A stretch of DNA of 64,000 bases from the NCBI GenBank assembly GCA_019096195.1, contig JAGTXK010000187.1, positions 186,001-250,000 on the forward strand. Reading direction: 5' to 3'. The notes under the pieces were generated by a model. It made no database searches and was not told the origin of the DNA. It saw nothing but the letters and a program-made list of their open reading frames with translations. A program made the translations under genes and the position numbers. Source of the stretch: Boletus sp. NGJ. Its lineage: Eukaryota; Basidiomycota; Agaricomycetes; Boletales; Boletaceae. This document shows positions 34,880 to 46,234 of the stretch, piece after piece; positions within the stretch are counted from its first letter, which is position 1; each line of letters starts with the position of its first letter.

Positions 34880-36455
34880 TTATTTCTGCTGCTCCACTTC
34901 TTCGGTCATGACCCTCGTCAGAATTCTTGCGATCGCGCCGGTGATCTCCTCTGCGACTACTCGCTGGGACGGCTGGATTTTGGGTAGGATGCGCGCGTTG
35001 AACTTGTCGGGATGGAAGCGCAACACCTCCGACTTGACCTTGTCCCGCGCAGTTTTCCCTTCGACGCCGGGTCGTTGAGGATGGAAGAGGAATGTCCGGA
35101 CGTCCTGGTAAGTGATCTGTTCCGCAGAAGAAACGACACCGAACACTGGCCAGGGCATCTCCTGAACATCGACAGGGGGAAGAGACTTGTTCGTCCGAAG
35201 CTCGTTCCATTTGGCCTCGTACAAGACAAAGTACTGACGGGTTTGGTCGTCCTGAGCGGCGCGACGAGCTTGCTCGGCCAAGATACGGGCCTGGCGCTCT
35301 CCTTCTTCTCTAGCGAGGCGTTCCCTCTCTTCGCGAAGGAAACGTTCATGCGCTTCCCTACGCAGACGCTCGACTTCTTCGCGTAGCTGGCGCTCCTTCT
35401 CTCGTAGCTCCCGTTCCCTCTCCTCCCGTAGCCGCTGTTCCCTCTCTTCCCGTAGCTGCCGTTCCCTTTCCTCCCGTAGTCGCTGCTCCCTCTCCTCTTG
35501 TTCTCGTCGCTCCTGTTCCTCTCGCTTTCGACGTTCTTCCTCCTCCTTTGCCTTGCGGGCTACCTCCTGGTGGAAAAGATACTCTTGTTCTTCCCGAATT
35601 TTGCGCTCCTGTGCTTCATGAATACGTTGCCGTTCCTCGTCAGCACGGAACGCCTTCTCCTCCACTCGTCGATGATGTGAGTCGCTTCTCCCCAATTTTT
35701 CCCGCACAAACGCATCCACCTTCCTCTCCTGTTCCTCCCGAGCCACCTCATCTCGGCCCTCTCCCCACATCCTCGCAGCTTCCTCATCTCTCTCCTCGTG
35801 CTCTTGCCTCCTCACCGTCGACTCGTTCGCGGCACGCGTCATCCGCTGGCGACACTGCTCGAGATCATGTTTTAACACCTGATCGAGGTGAAGCCCCCGT
35901 AGTTGCTTCAAGAAGATCCTGTCTTGCTCGTTCATGCAGTCAGGTTTCATCAACGCCTCAGCCTCCCTGCGGAGACTGTCGATGTGCTCGCGCGCCCGGA
36001 CCACGCGGTGCTCGTTGCGGTCGAGAATCCTCTTGCGGCGGCGGGGAGCGACGAGCCCAGAACGGAGAGCGCCGTTGTTGAACGAGAGATGTTTAGGGCC
36101 GTACCTGCGCTTGCGGAGCTGGTGGTTCCTGGACACGCACATCAGTTTGCGGGACGTGTGGTGTCGCGTTCCGAGGATGGTCCGGGGACGTGGTGGACGG
36201 ACACTGAGGGGGGCCGAAACCATTTCCCGCAAAGAGATCGGCAAGCCGGAGGGTAGGCGGATGGTCGTCTTGTGGATAACGCGGGCCCCCGATAGGACTA
36301 CCTATGGGGCTAGGAGCGGGCGAACGAGTGTTAGTGTCGTCTTGGAATAAGTTGAAGCACCCCTTTGGTTTGATATAGTCCGCGATCCTGAAGCCAGCAG
36401 GAGAGAAGTGGGCGGTCGGCTTGTAGGGATGGTAAAAGGCACGTCGGGTGAACAT
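34880..36455 (-). CDS. Charged coiled-coil protein with C-terminal J-like (HPDKF) domain
   Basis: Two exons (36105-36455 and 34880-36031, intron 73 nt) give 500 aa. The N-terminus (MFTRRAFYHPYKPTAHFSP) is Pro-rich. From about residue 120 to 360 there is a highly charged coiled coil built from repeats such as LREERER, EQRLREE and ARKAKEEEE. The C-terminus contains PWPVF, then a block around RFHPDKFNARILPK, then IARILTRVM. It matches the end of the 24808-28039 gene in order and spacing, so the two are paralogues in their last about 110 residues while the coiled coils differ in length. Function is unknown. A further 5' exon is possible because an acceptor precedes the start. Confidence 0.78.
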
Positions 36456-37346
36456 GGTTCGAGAAGCTGATCGGGCAAACAGCTGATCTAGGGAGAAAGA
36501 AAAAAAGAAAGGGATACACGCGTGAGTGGACTGACTCGGTGTTGGTAGGTGGGTTGACTCTACAATCGGGCGATGCGTCTGCATCTTATACCGGAAACGG
36601 TCCCAGCGTTCAACGGTCCACCAATCTGACCATTTTGGTCTGTCAATCGTCGGGTCCACGCTCACTCGATGTTTCGTCGAGTGAGATCCTATTGTTCTTG
36701 TGGGTCCGCCTTGGAATTTCTAAAAGGCGAGCGCAATCCGTGGCTGAGCAATTCAACGGATTGCAGAGTCGTAAACAAGCGCCCACATACGCCAAAGCAA
36801 TCACGGTTAAAATAGCCTGATCGGGCAATATGAGGCGGTGGCTATGATGGGCCCAGGAGCCCCAAGTTGTCAAGTTTGTGGACGGTAAGTTTCTTGGGTC
36901 GACCACCCTGCCAGTCTGGCACGAGGGCTTGCCTTACCGCTCGGAACATGCTTTGAATCGGCCTCTCACAGCAGTCAATATACGCGTTCTGCGAGTCAAA
37001 CGCGCATGCGGGGCAACGAGGTGCGCCAGGCTGTGTCGCTTGGTCCGCCACATGCCCATAAGTGGAAACGCTCCTGTCCGGAAATGGTTTCCACGAGTAC
37101 CTGCCGCCAGTATAAAGGAGAGCAAAGGCGTCCAAGCACAACAAAGAGAAGAAATCCCATCAAAGCGGTGTCAAAGCAATCACTGTCCAGCAAAGCTATT
37201 TGAACAGAGCCGAACAACGGATCGTGCTTCACAACCCCTCCACCGTTTCGCGCCTCCTTCCACCCCCTGTCACGACTGTCCACTGGTATGTCATCGTCTC
37301 ACTTCTGGTTCGCCACTCGTATCTGAGTACCTTTCTTCAGTTGAAC
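36456..37346. other. Divergent intergenic region
   Basis: No supported gene. Overlapping open frames on both strands at 36840-37370 lack convincing coding character. Confidence 0.45.
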
Positions 37347-38465
37347 ATGACACCTCAGACTCGTAGCACGATCAAACCTTCCCCAGGTCGCTCGACCCGC
37401 AACAGCATCTTCGGAAGGCAGCCGCTACCACCTCCCAAGCCTCGAACCAATTCACCCCAAAAATCCCTAGTTTCGACTGTGCCGTCCGCCTATGATATAG
37501 AGGTAGAAAGTAAAGTAACCTCCAACGCCAGCGATACAAAAGGAATCCCGTGGCTTGCCTGCCGAGACACTTATGGTGTCATGACCACGATTGCCGTGTC
37601 CGAGACCGGCGAAGGTATCCACGTACGCTGGTATTATCCGGAAGACGACTGCGAGGTCGATGAAGGCGAAGATGCGGACGCCGAGATGACTGTCGACGAC
37701 GAACGCGACGTCACTCCTCTTGCCCCGGCTGGGCCGAGCAGCGTTGGTCGTCGCCCATTCCCTCAGACCCCAATGGTACCTCACCCCTACGATGCCGGCT
37801 CTGTGATCCGGACGCCTGTGAAGAAGGCGAGGCCGCTCCAACGCAGCCCTTTACGCATTGGGGACAAAGGCATTCGCTGCCTGTATGAGAAGGGAGGAGT
37901 CCTCAGAGAACTCCATGGCGGCGCGCGGATTGTCCTACGCCACCCGGTGGGCTCGACCGCAAATCTTTCAAGGGATCAAGTGGAGCGTCTGGAGGAGGAG
38001 GAGGAGGAGAAAATCATACGAGTCCAGGTGGAAAAACTGTTAGCAGAGAAGGAGCGGGTAGAGGAAGAAGAGAAGGACTTTTCCGACAGCGGCTACGAAG
38101 ACGAGATGGAGACGGACCACCCTTCGTCCCAGCACAGCTTCCAAAGGGAAGGAACAGACGACACCATTCTCATCTCCGACAGCGAATTGTCAGACATTGT
38201 GTCGTCAGTCTCCCTGGAGGAGGTGGACAACGCATTGGGTTTCTTCCGGGGCCCAAACGGAGAGCTACTTGATCACCATGGTCGCCAGATGCTTGGCCGC
38301 GAAGGAACCATCCTCGTCGACTCCACCTATGCATCGCCAAGGAGACTCAGGAGGAAGGAGGTATCGACGGAGATTGTGGACCATTCCACCCCAGACCACT
38401 GCGCTAGTGAACCCGAAGTATTGCGGGCAGGATTCGGACCCGAGGGAACCGAACTCATCGACTAA
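37347..38465 (+). CDS. Uncharacterised acidic protein
   Basis: A single exon of 372 codons starts at MTPQTRSTIKPSPGR. After a basic, Pro-rich N-terminus comes a folded-looking segment around residues 70-110 (TYGVMTTIAVSETGEGIHVRWYYPEDD). A second segment (GDKGIRCLYEKGGVLRELHGG), a Glu-rich coiled coil (about residues 210-245) and an acidic tail with SDSELSD follow. No enzyme motif is seen. Putative casein-kinase-like acidic Ser sites suggest a regulated nuclear protein, which is inference. Confidence 0.72.
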   Translation: MTPQTRSTIKPSPGRSTRNSIFGRQPLPPPKPRTNSPQKSLVSTVPSAYDIEVESKVTSNASDTKGIPWLACRDTYGVMTTIAVSETGEGIHVRWYYPEDDCEVDEGEDADAEMTVDDERDVTPLAPAGPSSVGRRPFPQTPMVPHPYDAGSVIRTPVKKARPLQRSPLRIGDKGIRCLYEKGGVLRELHGGARIVLRHPVGSTANLSRDQVERLEEEEEEKIIRVQVEKLLAEKERVEEEEKDFSDSGYEDEMETDHPSSQHSFQREGTDDTILISDSELSDIVSSVSLEEVDNALGFFRGPNGELLDHHGRQMLGREGTILVDSTYASPRRLRRKEVSTEIVDHSTPDHCASEPEVLRAGFGPEGTELID

Positions 38466-38701
38466 TGCGTCAACCTTCACATAACGACCCATCATGTCAT
38501 GTCCGTAATTACATCGATGCCTCAGAGCAGCATATTACGCTCCCTCATTCATCAGCATGTTTCTGTATCTCCCAGTTTGTAGTAATTCCCGCATCCCAGG
38601 AACTGGATCAGGATTGCATTTTAACTATGTAACACGTCAGCTTCATGTAACTTAGTTTCGTCAAACGTATCTCACTCCTTTATTCCGGCTTCCTTCAAGA
38701 T

Positions 38702-40150
38702 AGTTACGGACGCAGGTTTTCGTCCGTGCCCTTTTTTGCTCTGCAAACCTCCTTCAAATGTCGTGCTGACATTCTGAACTTGCGCGCTTCCTCCGTATCC
38801 TCTGTTACCCTCACCAACGCTTTGCCGAATTCCTTTGCCTGAACACTCGGCGCACAGGTTTCATTCCGATGTTCAGGAACTCGACACGGGTTGCATAGTC
38901 GTACGTGTCGAACCAGACGGGAAGAACAATACGCGGCAAGCCGGACCTGTTCAAAGTCGTTCAATTCAAATACTCCATGAAGATCGCAAATGAAAAATCT
39001 CACCAAACACCCTCAGAATACGAATTCGCCCCTCCATGGTGTACCGTACAAACCATGTTTGGATGTTGCAATATCGAGACTGGCTCTGCGTCCAACCAAG
39101 CCACCACCTTCACCCTTCCTTCTTCGATCTCCTTCCCGATGATTTCGTTGATCACTGGTCGAATGTCACCATTTGCCTTGACTTTCCGGAGAACCTGGAT
39201 CTTGCTAGCGCCATTTCGGGCGTGATAATCCAGCAATATACGGAATGCGCTAGCCTTCTCCCTCGCGAGCTTCTGGTCGGAAAGTGCGTGCGATCCTAGG
39301 TTGATCATCACGGTTGGCGCATTGTCCAACCAGTTTTTCAGCGCTGGGTCACTCTCCTCCAGGGGGTCAAAGGGCATGGTGATGGCCACAAAGGACTAAT
39401 TCCTCGGGGATGACCGCGACTGGGAAGTCGGTTTCAGGGAGCGCAGGACAGATACACGTCACACCACTACAAGGTTCGCCAAGTACAACTTCAGTGAGCC
39501 CACAGGATTTACGAAAGGCTCGAATTTTTTTTTTTCATATTCGTCCAAGTCATCAATTGCAGAACGTGTCGAATGTTGAGATAGATATTGAGGGGAATCT
39601 GCCACCACTTGAGAGGAAATGGAAATCCAGACGATACACTGCGCAAGGCGAATATCAGTTGATCTAGAGGAGTCAGACGGAATTCACGACAGACGCGGGG
39701 TATTTCCAAAATGCCGCTAAGCAGGGTTGCACGTTCAACGCGACTTCCTTGATGGAATTTGACAATAAAAGCATGAAGCCTTGGTTCACGAGCCTGCAGG
39801 CGTCCACTGCGGAATGGAACATTGTATCTATCACCACCAAGTTTGGCTTGATGGTCGCGATGAACTCCTTACAGCTGTCGATAGCCACAAGGTATTCCTC
39901 CAGACTCCAGGGAAAGTTCAACTTTGAGTAATTTTCCAAAGCGCCCGACACACCGCGAGGGTGCAGGAAATCGACTACGTTTATACCGTGCCTAATGAGA
40001 GCTTCTGGCAATGACGCGACGCCCTTGCATTCACGAAAGATGACAGAGCTCTGGGTTTGTAAAGAATGAGTACGGTGGGGAGAGCAAACAAGAGGTTTGA
40101 TCGCCAAGCTGGAATATGATACACTTACAGCTGACCTCGGATGACTAATC
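38702..40150 (-). pseudogene. Decayed UDP-glycosyltransferase (GT1)
   Basis: The C-terminal nucleotide-sugar domain is recognisable. It has VMINLGSHALSDQ, then the donor-binding stretch ending CTVHHGGANSYSEG, and, after a 55-nt intron, GLPRIVLPVWFDTYDYATRVE. Upstream exons carry VVDFLHPRGVSG and FPWSLEEYLVAID. The first roughly 100 residues expected of the family are absent. The frame also shifts just before ITMPFDP near 39378 and again between NIGMKPV and QAKEFGKAL near 38845, where about 20 residues are missing. Such enzymes glycosylate small lipophilic molecules. This copy is broken, and its 5' end abuts the PEX13 start about 50 bp away. Confidence 0.72.
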
Positions 40151-40198
40151 ACACACCTGAATCAATCCAAAATTTCCACGGTATCTTAATTACGAACG

Positions 40199-41302
40199 AT
40201 GGCGTCCCCACCAAAGCCATGGGAGCGGGCGGGCATACAGCCTTCCGCTTCATCACCGTCGTCGCTCCCATCGACGACGACGGCAACACCTGAACCCCCT
40301 TCCGTTCCAGCCCGCCCAGCAATCCTGTCCAACCCTTCGATGTCTACCTCACCGTACACGACCAGCACTTCACCCTACAACTCACTTTCACCATACTCCC
40401 CATACTCGCGTTTTGGCTCGACGTACTCCCCATATGGCAGTCCCTCATATAGCAATCCCTTGTACGGGGGAGGTCTGGGATACGGTGGGATGGGCGGGAT
40501 TGGATACGGAGGATATGGGATGAACAGCATGTATGGTGGGATGGGCATGTACCCCGGCATGGATCCTAACAATCCCTCTCTCTCCCAAACCCTTGAAACA
40601 ACCACCCAACACACCTTTTCCCTCCTTCATTCCATCGTGCAAACCTTTACGGGCGTCGCGCAGATGCTCGAGTCGACATTCATGGCAACGCACAGTTCTT
40701 TCTTCGCTATGGTTGGTGTTATCGAGCAGTTTAATCATCTCCGGAATGCGCTAGGGAGCGTGCTTGGACTGTTCGGACTCGTGAGATGGATGAAAGAGCT
40801 CATCACTGGGAAACCCAGCTCATCGATGCAGGGTGAGTTCAGGGAATTTGTCAATGGGCGCCCAGTCCAGGGTCCTCTTGGTCCCCCCGCACCGAAGCCG
40901 AGTAGGAAACCTCTTATCATCTTCTTTCTCGCCATCGTTGGCATTCCATACGCCATGTCAAAGCTGATCCAGATTCTCAACGAGCGTGCTGAGCAGCAGC
41001 AACAGAGTCAGGTCGGTGCCCAGCTTGGTCCACTTGACCCTTCCACGCTATCATTTGCTCGAGCACTGTATCCGTTCACTCCCTCGTCACCCTCTGAACT
41101 CGCGCTAAAGGAGAACGAGATTGTTGCGATTATGGGAAAGCTGGACCCTACTACAGGAATGGAGGTGGATCCCCGGTTGGAGGTGGAGAGTGAGTGGTGG
41201 AAAGGTCGGACGCGCGACGGGAGAGAAGGCTGGTTCCCGAGGAAATGGGTGGAGATCTTGGAGCGCAAAAAACCTGTGGAGGAGCCAAAGAAAATTGACT
41301 AG
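40199..41302 (+). CDS. PEX13: Peroxin-13, peroxisomal membrane import factor
   Basis: Single exon, 367 aa. PEX13 forms the peroxisomal matrix-protein docking complex with PEX14 and binds the import receptor PEX5. The N-terminus is Pro/Ser-rich, then Tyr/Gly-rich (about residues 55-120, many YSPY and YGG units), which is typical of PEX13. A middle helical domain follows (HTFSLLHSIVQTFTGVAQML to LVRWMKELI), then a membrane segment (PLIIFFLAIVGIPYAM, about residue 240). A C-terminal SH3 domain (ARALYPFTPSSPSELALKEN ... EWWKGRTRDGREGWFPRKWV) spans about residues 282-355. All expected parts are present. Confidence 0.9.
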   Translation: MASPPKPWERAGIQPSASSPSSLPSTTTATPEPPSVPARPAILSNPSMSTSPYTTSTSPYNSLSPYSPYSRFGSTYSPYGSPSYSNPLYGGGLGYGGMGGIGYGGYGMNSMYGGMGMYPGMDPNNPSLSQTLETTTQHTFSLLHSIVQTFTGVAQMLESTFMATHSSFFAMVGVIEQFNHLRNALGSVLGLFGLVRWMKELITGKPSSSMQGEFREFVNGRPVQGPLGPPAPKPSRKPLIIFFLAIVGIPYAMSKLIQILNERAEQQQQSQVGAQLGPLDPSTLSFARALYPFTPSSPSELALKENEIVAIMGKLDPTTGMEVDPRLEVESEWWKGRTRDGREGWFPRKWVEILERKKPVEEPKKID

Positions 41303-41678
41303 TACAGTGCGGTGATTATCTTTCCACAATTGCTGTGATGCCGCAGCTGATTGCGGCATCACAGCGTGTCACACTCTAATACGCTCCTGATACACTTGGG
41401 TTCTTTGCTGTCGGTAGCACCTTGAACCGTTACAACGAAATCACCCCCGAGTCTCAGTTTCGTGGCTTTCAGTTTGAGAGCACACCTGGCCACGGGACCA
41501 GGGTTTCATCGCCCTACATATGTGTTTTACTCGCTAGTGTAACTTGGGGACTGACGAAGCTATGCACCACCGCTTAGGTGCTATCTCCCAAACTTTGTTC
41601 TCGTCTTACTCATACGTTATATGCTTCCTTTCACTATCATCTCCGACTGCTCGACCCTCTGAAAACAACAACTCAACT
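41303..41678. other. Intergenic, upstream of fucosyltransferase-like gene
   Basis: Contains a short palindrome just after PEX13 (CTGTGATGCCGCAG, then the complement TGCGGCATCACAG, 41331-41365), which could be a terminator-like hairpin. No gene. Confidence 0.4.
41331..41365. terminator. Inverted repeat after PEX13
   Basis: TGTGATGCCGCA and TGCGGCATCACA face each other with an 8-9 base loop, about 30-60 bp after the PEX13 stop. The hairpin is perfect. A role in 3'-end formation is inference. Confidence 0.45.
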
Positions 41679-43809
41679 ATGTTGAAACACTTCAGAGGTA
41701 ACAAGACGTCGGTTTCGTCGCTCGTTGGTTTGGCAATTCTGTTTGGCGTCCTCGTCGGATTCGGGCTGTCGACCGTCGGATATGGCGTTAAATTCCAGTT
41801 CCTCAGTCAATCCCTCCCTGGCTTGACCACGTTGAGCGAAGAAGTCGTATGGCTGAACGAGACTTTTCAGAATCCCACCGAGGGCTCTCTGAGTGCCGAA
41901 GAGCTCGAGTTGAAACACCTCACCCACCTGGTTGCCAAAACGAATGGGTTCTATGCACGCGACTACAGCCTCTGGTTAGGCTGGAACAACGTACGTGGCT
42001 CGCCAACGCCTTATCTCCGCATATATTCACCATAATGATAGATGCGTTATATCATTGAAACGGCAGTCCTTCATGGCCGGATACTGAACCGAACAACTAT
42101 CATACCCTCTTTTGTATACGCTCGCGCGTGCGAATTCGACCTGTGCGCCACCATTTCCTTCAGCTAATGTCTGCTATATTCTGAGCTTCTCCTCGACAGC
42201 GCGACGTGTGCTACATATGCTACAATGGTGAACCGTGGTGACGCCACACATTCCGACGAGTGGAGGAACCTCCCCATCGAACAACAAATGGCGTGGCGAG
42301 TACCGATATCCGTCATGTTCAACCTTACACACCTCCAGCAGTCACATGCTGTGATTACGACCTCAGACTACCTTCGCCTACATAATATTTCGGTGGACCT
42401 TGAATCGACTGATGGTCATTGGGATGTTGACACCTACCACGTGCAGGACACGATGGGGGATACGTGGCCCAGTCTACACGCCATCGAGAACGAGTGGTAT
42501 GATCCAGATGACTTCGTCCGTCTCGATTTTATACCCCAAGATATGCGTCTACGTGGAGGGTGGAGTTTGGAAGGGGGTGATGCTTCACGTGACCAAGTAG
42601 GATCATGGACAAATACGACGACTGACTCGGAGATCTACCGTGCGCTGACGGAAGTCCTCCCGCAAGGCAGACCTGTAGTGGATTGGAGCCACGTTCGAAT
42701 GATCGTAGCGGATGGAGAGCGCGTCACATCGACGTCGTCAGTGGAGGAACTTGGTGATGTCCTGCGAGAAAACGGTTTTGAGGTGGTCTACACCTACGAC
42801 GGCGCGTGAGTGCTTCTGATCAAGGGTCAGAAAATATATTGAATTTAGTTTTAATCACAGAGCTGGTGCAGACGCAGTAAAAGATGTGGTTTTGCCAATC
42901 TACGAGGCTGTCCCAAGACATCAGATAAGAGGTCTATATGAAGATTTCCATAACATATCAGCGCGGGTTCTTCTGTTGCGTGGAGAGGTTCACAACGGAC
43001 GCAAACCTGTGAGTACTGTTGCTCTTTCGTGGCCGCCAGCATGTCATACAAAGATTCCACTAGGGTTCCTTGTATTTCACCTCTGCTGCCAGCCAAGCTC
43101 GTTTTTCGCAGACGGTGCTATACGATATGCGACTAATCGACGCCATTCTCTCCTTGGCCGAACGGATCAACGATCGGATGCTCGCTCTGAACAGCGGGCG
43201 ACTGTGGATGGCTGCGCATATGCGGCGAGGGGATTGTAAGCTTTACGTCCATTTGCATTCTCATGAGGCTGCTCACGGCTGTTCAGTCACAAGATACGGC
43301 TGGGCGATGGAGCCCGACTTTGCAGCTCACCTTGCGCGCATCAAGAAGCATCTCAATACTGGCCGAAATACTCTGGCATCAATGCATGGCGGGACAGCGA
43401 GCGTGTACAACGTGCCCGACGCACACCCCGATCTGTCGCTCGTGACCCTGGACCCACCAAATCCTGATGACAAGTGAGTGTGCCTTTTCCTTGCTGTGCG
43501 CTCCATGCCTAAATACGACGTCTGAACCCCCTTGCAAGGTATTACATCGCTACAGACGAACGGGACCCCGAAAACCTCAATTACCTACGAGAGCAAGGGG
43601 CCGTCTTGATCTCGGACCTGCTCACGAAAGAGGACCACCGTGAGTTTGGGTGGCCGATTCTGCTGACGGATGTGTTGGCGCTAGTGGAACAGGCGGTCAT
43701 GTCCCACGCAGCCTATTTCTATGCCCACGCATTCAGTTCTGTGGCGGGTGGGGTGATGAATTTGCGGGCGGGCTTGGGCAAGGATCCACGGACGGCATTA
43801 TTAGATTGA
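41679..43809 (+). CDS. Type II membrane protein, protein O-fucosyltransferase-like
   Basis: Seven exons (41679-41990, 42042-42142, 42200-42805, 42861-43008, 43064-43235, 43287-43473, 43539-43809) give 598 aa. A single N-terminal membrane segment (SSLVGLAILFGVLVGFGLS) with a short basic cytosolic tail predicts a Golgi/ER type II topology. The luminal part has LWLGWNNMRYIIETAVLHGR near the start of the catalytic domain. Spliced across exons 5 and 6 comes MAAHMRRGDF, the H-x-RRGD-F motif that binds GDP-fucose in O-fucosyltransferases. The last intron uses a CAAG acceptor. The sugar donor is inferred from the motif only. Confidence 0.75.
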
Positions 43810-44109
43810 GGAAGTGGTGGAGGATTAGGAGCTTTGGTACCTGGATGGATACACACCTATCACTCGAGGCACGTTCATTCATTTTCTTTTTTTAATAAAA
43901 AATCTCGCGAGACGTTGTGTCTTACTCGTAAATTTTTATGTACTGTACCTAACATCTCCACCGAATAGTATACTTGCCTAGACATTGCAGAACCTGGTTC
44001 ACACTGTGCAGCCTGACATGGTCTTTTGTTTGACGTCACTGACACCGCGATCAAACTTAGTACACAGTGAAAGACCATCCAATCTGTCACGGACGAGTCC
44101 ACAGCGTTC
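43810..44109. other. Intergenic
   Basis: About 300 bp of A/T-rich 3' flank; no gene seen. Confidence 0.45.
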
Positions 44110-45375
44110 AGCAATGAGCGCTTGAGCACACGAGGACGTGCACGCATGATGTATTCACAGCAAACGACGGCTACTTACCACCCAGCCCAAACGCGCATGA
44201 CCGATCTGCCACCAAAAAAATAACGCTGTGAAGGATGCTTACGGAGTGGGACGAACATTCCCGGATCAGCGGACATCATGCCAAACTACGCAAAAGTTTC
44301 AACCAGCCTGAATCATATACTGTCGATAGAGATCATTGACGAATGACATATGCCATTCATGCTCGTCTGTCGATCCCAAAAAAAACGCGTTGAGAAAATG
44401 CAGCGCATGGAAACGGAAACGCAAAGGGGATGGAATAAGGATGCACGTATTTCAAGGAAAAGACCTCGGTGACAAAGAGTCCTTGCTCTATATCTCTCTC
44501 AGCGGTCGGCATGGTATTGTTGGCGCACTCGTGCTGCGCGTGCCGTTTTACTTTCCCGTTCCGGAGACAGGAGAGGCCACGCGCATGGTAGTCTCGAAAC
44601 CAGACGTCGATGGTACTACGCGCTCCTTTCCCACAAGGATCTGGAACCGAGATTACGCGCATGGGGGCAGCGACGTACCACCCTTTCTCGTTCTCGTTCT
44701 CGCCCCATTTGCTGATCCTGTGTTCGAGCACCTCCACTTCTTTCTCGAACGCGTCCGGGTCGCTCACGGCGTCTCGTATCCGCAAAGTCGGGCTCGGTCA
44801 CGTCCGAGCCGGTTCCGATCAGAGGGGGCGTGGGTATGGCCACAGCTCTGAGTCGGTTTTGAATGGCACGAGTGGGTGAGTTCTTGGATGCGGATGATGT
44901 GACGTGGGGTTGGAAGCGTAGATCATGGGTGTGGATTCCGAGTCTGCGGGAACAACGTTCGTTGACTTGATGGAGCCCGAAAACGGTTCGAAGTATATAC
45001 CAGAGAAAGTGGTATCAGCGCGCGTGTTCTGCTGTTCGATGCCTGCAGCCGTCAGCAGGTCGCTGACTTGGCTGATGTTGAAGCCGAAGTCACCTAATGC
45101 TGGGCGAGGGGTGACATCTCCGAGGATGCGGGTCCCAGCCTTCCCACATTCGTTGTGACCTATACGTGTTGTAGGTAGGGAAAACCGCGGAATGGGTGCC
45201 ATGAGAGATCCAGGCTCAAAAGCGCCATCATCGCTGGGCTCGTTATCACCTTTGCACTGCACGGATGAAGCGCAGGAGGGTGGGAGGCCCAGAAATGCAG
45301 ATATGACTGCGCCTGTGGGAGGGCAGTGGGCTCAGCTATGGGGAGGAGATATGGGGATCATGTGAGAAGGAAATG
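44110..45375 (-). pseudogene. Truncated duplicate of DCP1 (C-terminal half plus 3' flank)
   Basis: This segment matches 47650-48975 of the intact DCP1 locus in the same orientation. It runs from the 3' flank (GCAAACGACGG), through the last intron and exon, to a point about midway through the long exon. It keeps GTRILGDVTPRPAL, NISQVSDLLTAA and VTEVFSLKY, but is broken by several small insertions and deletions and lacks the EVH1 domain entirely. Because the last intron is kept, it arose by DNA duplication, not by retroposition. Confidence 0.82.
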
Positions 45376-45398
45376 AAGTTCCACGGCCGAAGACCAAT

Positions 45399-45414
45399 GG
45401 GGGGGGGGGGGGGG
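45399..45414. repeat. Poly(G) run of 16
   Basis: Uninterrupted G run just beyond the edge of the DCP1-derived segment; it may mark the duplication junction or be slippage. Confidence 0.75.
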
Positions 45415-45789
45415 ATGAGGTAGACACAGGCGAGGAATATCCACACGTGGAATAGAAACCCTTTTCCCTCCATGTTGTGCCAAAGATCAAAGGCCCGGGC
45501 ATCAACAATATATTGAACGGGGAAATGGTTCAGGTGAAGTCCATTCGACAACACGCACTGGCTTTGGAATGGCGAGCGGAAAGGTATTTTAATGCACGGA
45601 AGAGACGGTGGATGTTCGTGGTTTTACGAAACAGCGACCTCTGCAGGAGTTTATTGTCGGAAAGCATGGAAACTGTCCCGACAGCTAGCTCGTCGAGTGC
45701 GGCCCAAAGCTCGATCCTTGTGGAGAACACGATGAAAATATAAATATACTCTAGATTGCCATTATGTGTGTCGTGAGTTTGACAGACGT

Positions 45790-46234
45790 TTATCCACCAA
45801 CTTTGACCGGGATGTCGACGATGAGGCAGTCATCACGGCCGTCGTAGCCTTGGAGGGACTGTTCTATGGGGTCAAACTTTGACACCTTCAGCCAATCTCC
45901 ATGCTGAAACGAACCAATCCCCCAGTTGCGATGTTCGAGAGTCGAGACAGAAGCGGTGAGGTGGTCCCAGTGAGCAAGCACCGAAAACACGAGGTAATAG
46001 AACGTGCGAGCGCTGGTCTATGTTTATCAACGGAGGACAATGTGTATAAAATCCAGACCTCATGTTGTTCATTGACTCTTCCCATTGTCCTGCTACATTC
46101 GAACCATGTCGTTGACAGTAACCGGTGTGTACTGAGAAAATGGAACGGCGTTGATACTGACAGTTGGGTAAGAGCGTACCCCACCCATCGAAATTATCAT
46201 CGGTAACCGAGTAAAGGCGGTGAGTCGGTGACAT
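45790..46234 (-). CDS. Small uncharacterised protein
   Basis: Two exons (46059-46234 and 45790-46012) joined by a 46-nt GT-AG intron give 132 aa with consistent phase. The start is chosen at MSPTHRLYSVTDDNFDGWG because the frame before it is basic and low-complexity. The C-terminal half (LVFSVLAHWDHLTASV, GSFQHGDWLKV, DDCLIVDIPVKVGG) looks folded. No family recognised. Confidence 0.55.

Noticed and set aside
36842-37366. Minus-strand frame with CPACAF and CCERPIQSMF, and a plus-strand frame in the same place
   Set aside because: Two conflicting frames, no start context or partner exon; may be chance.
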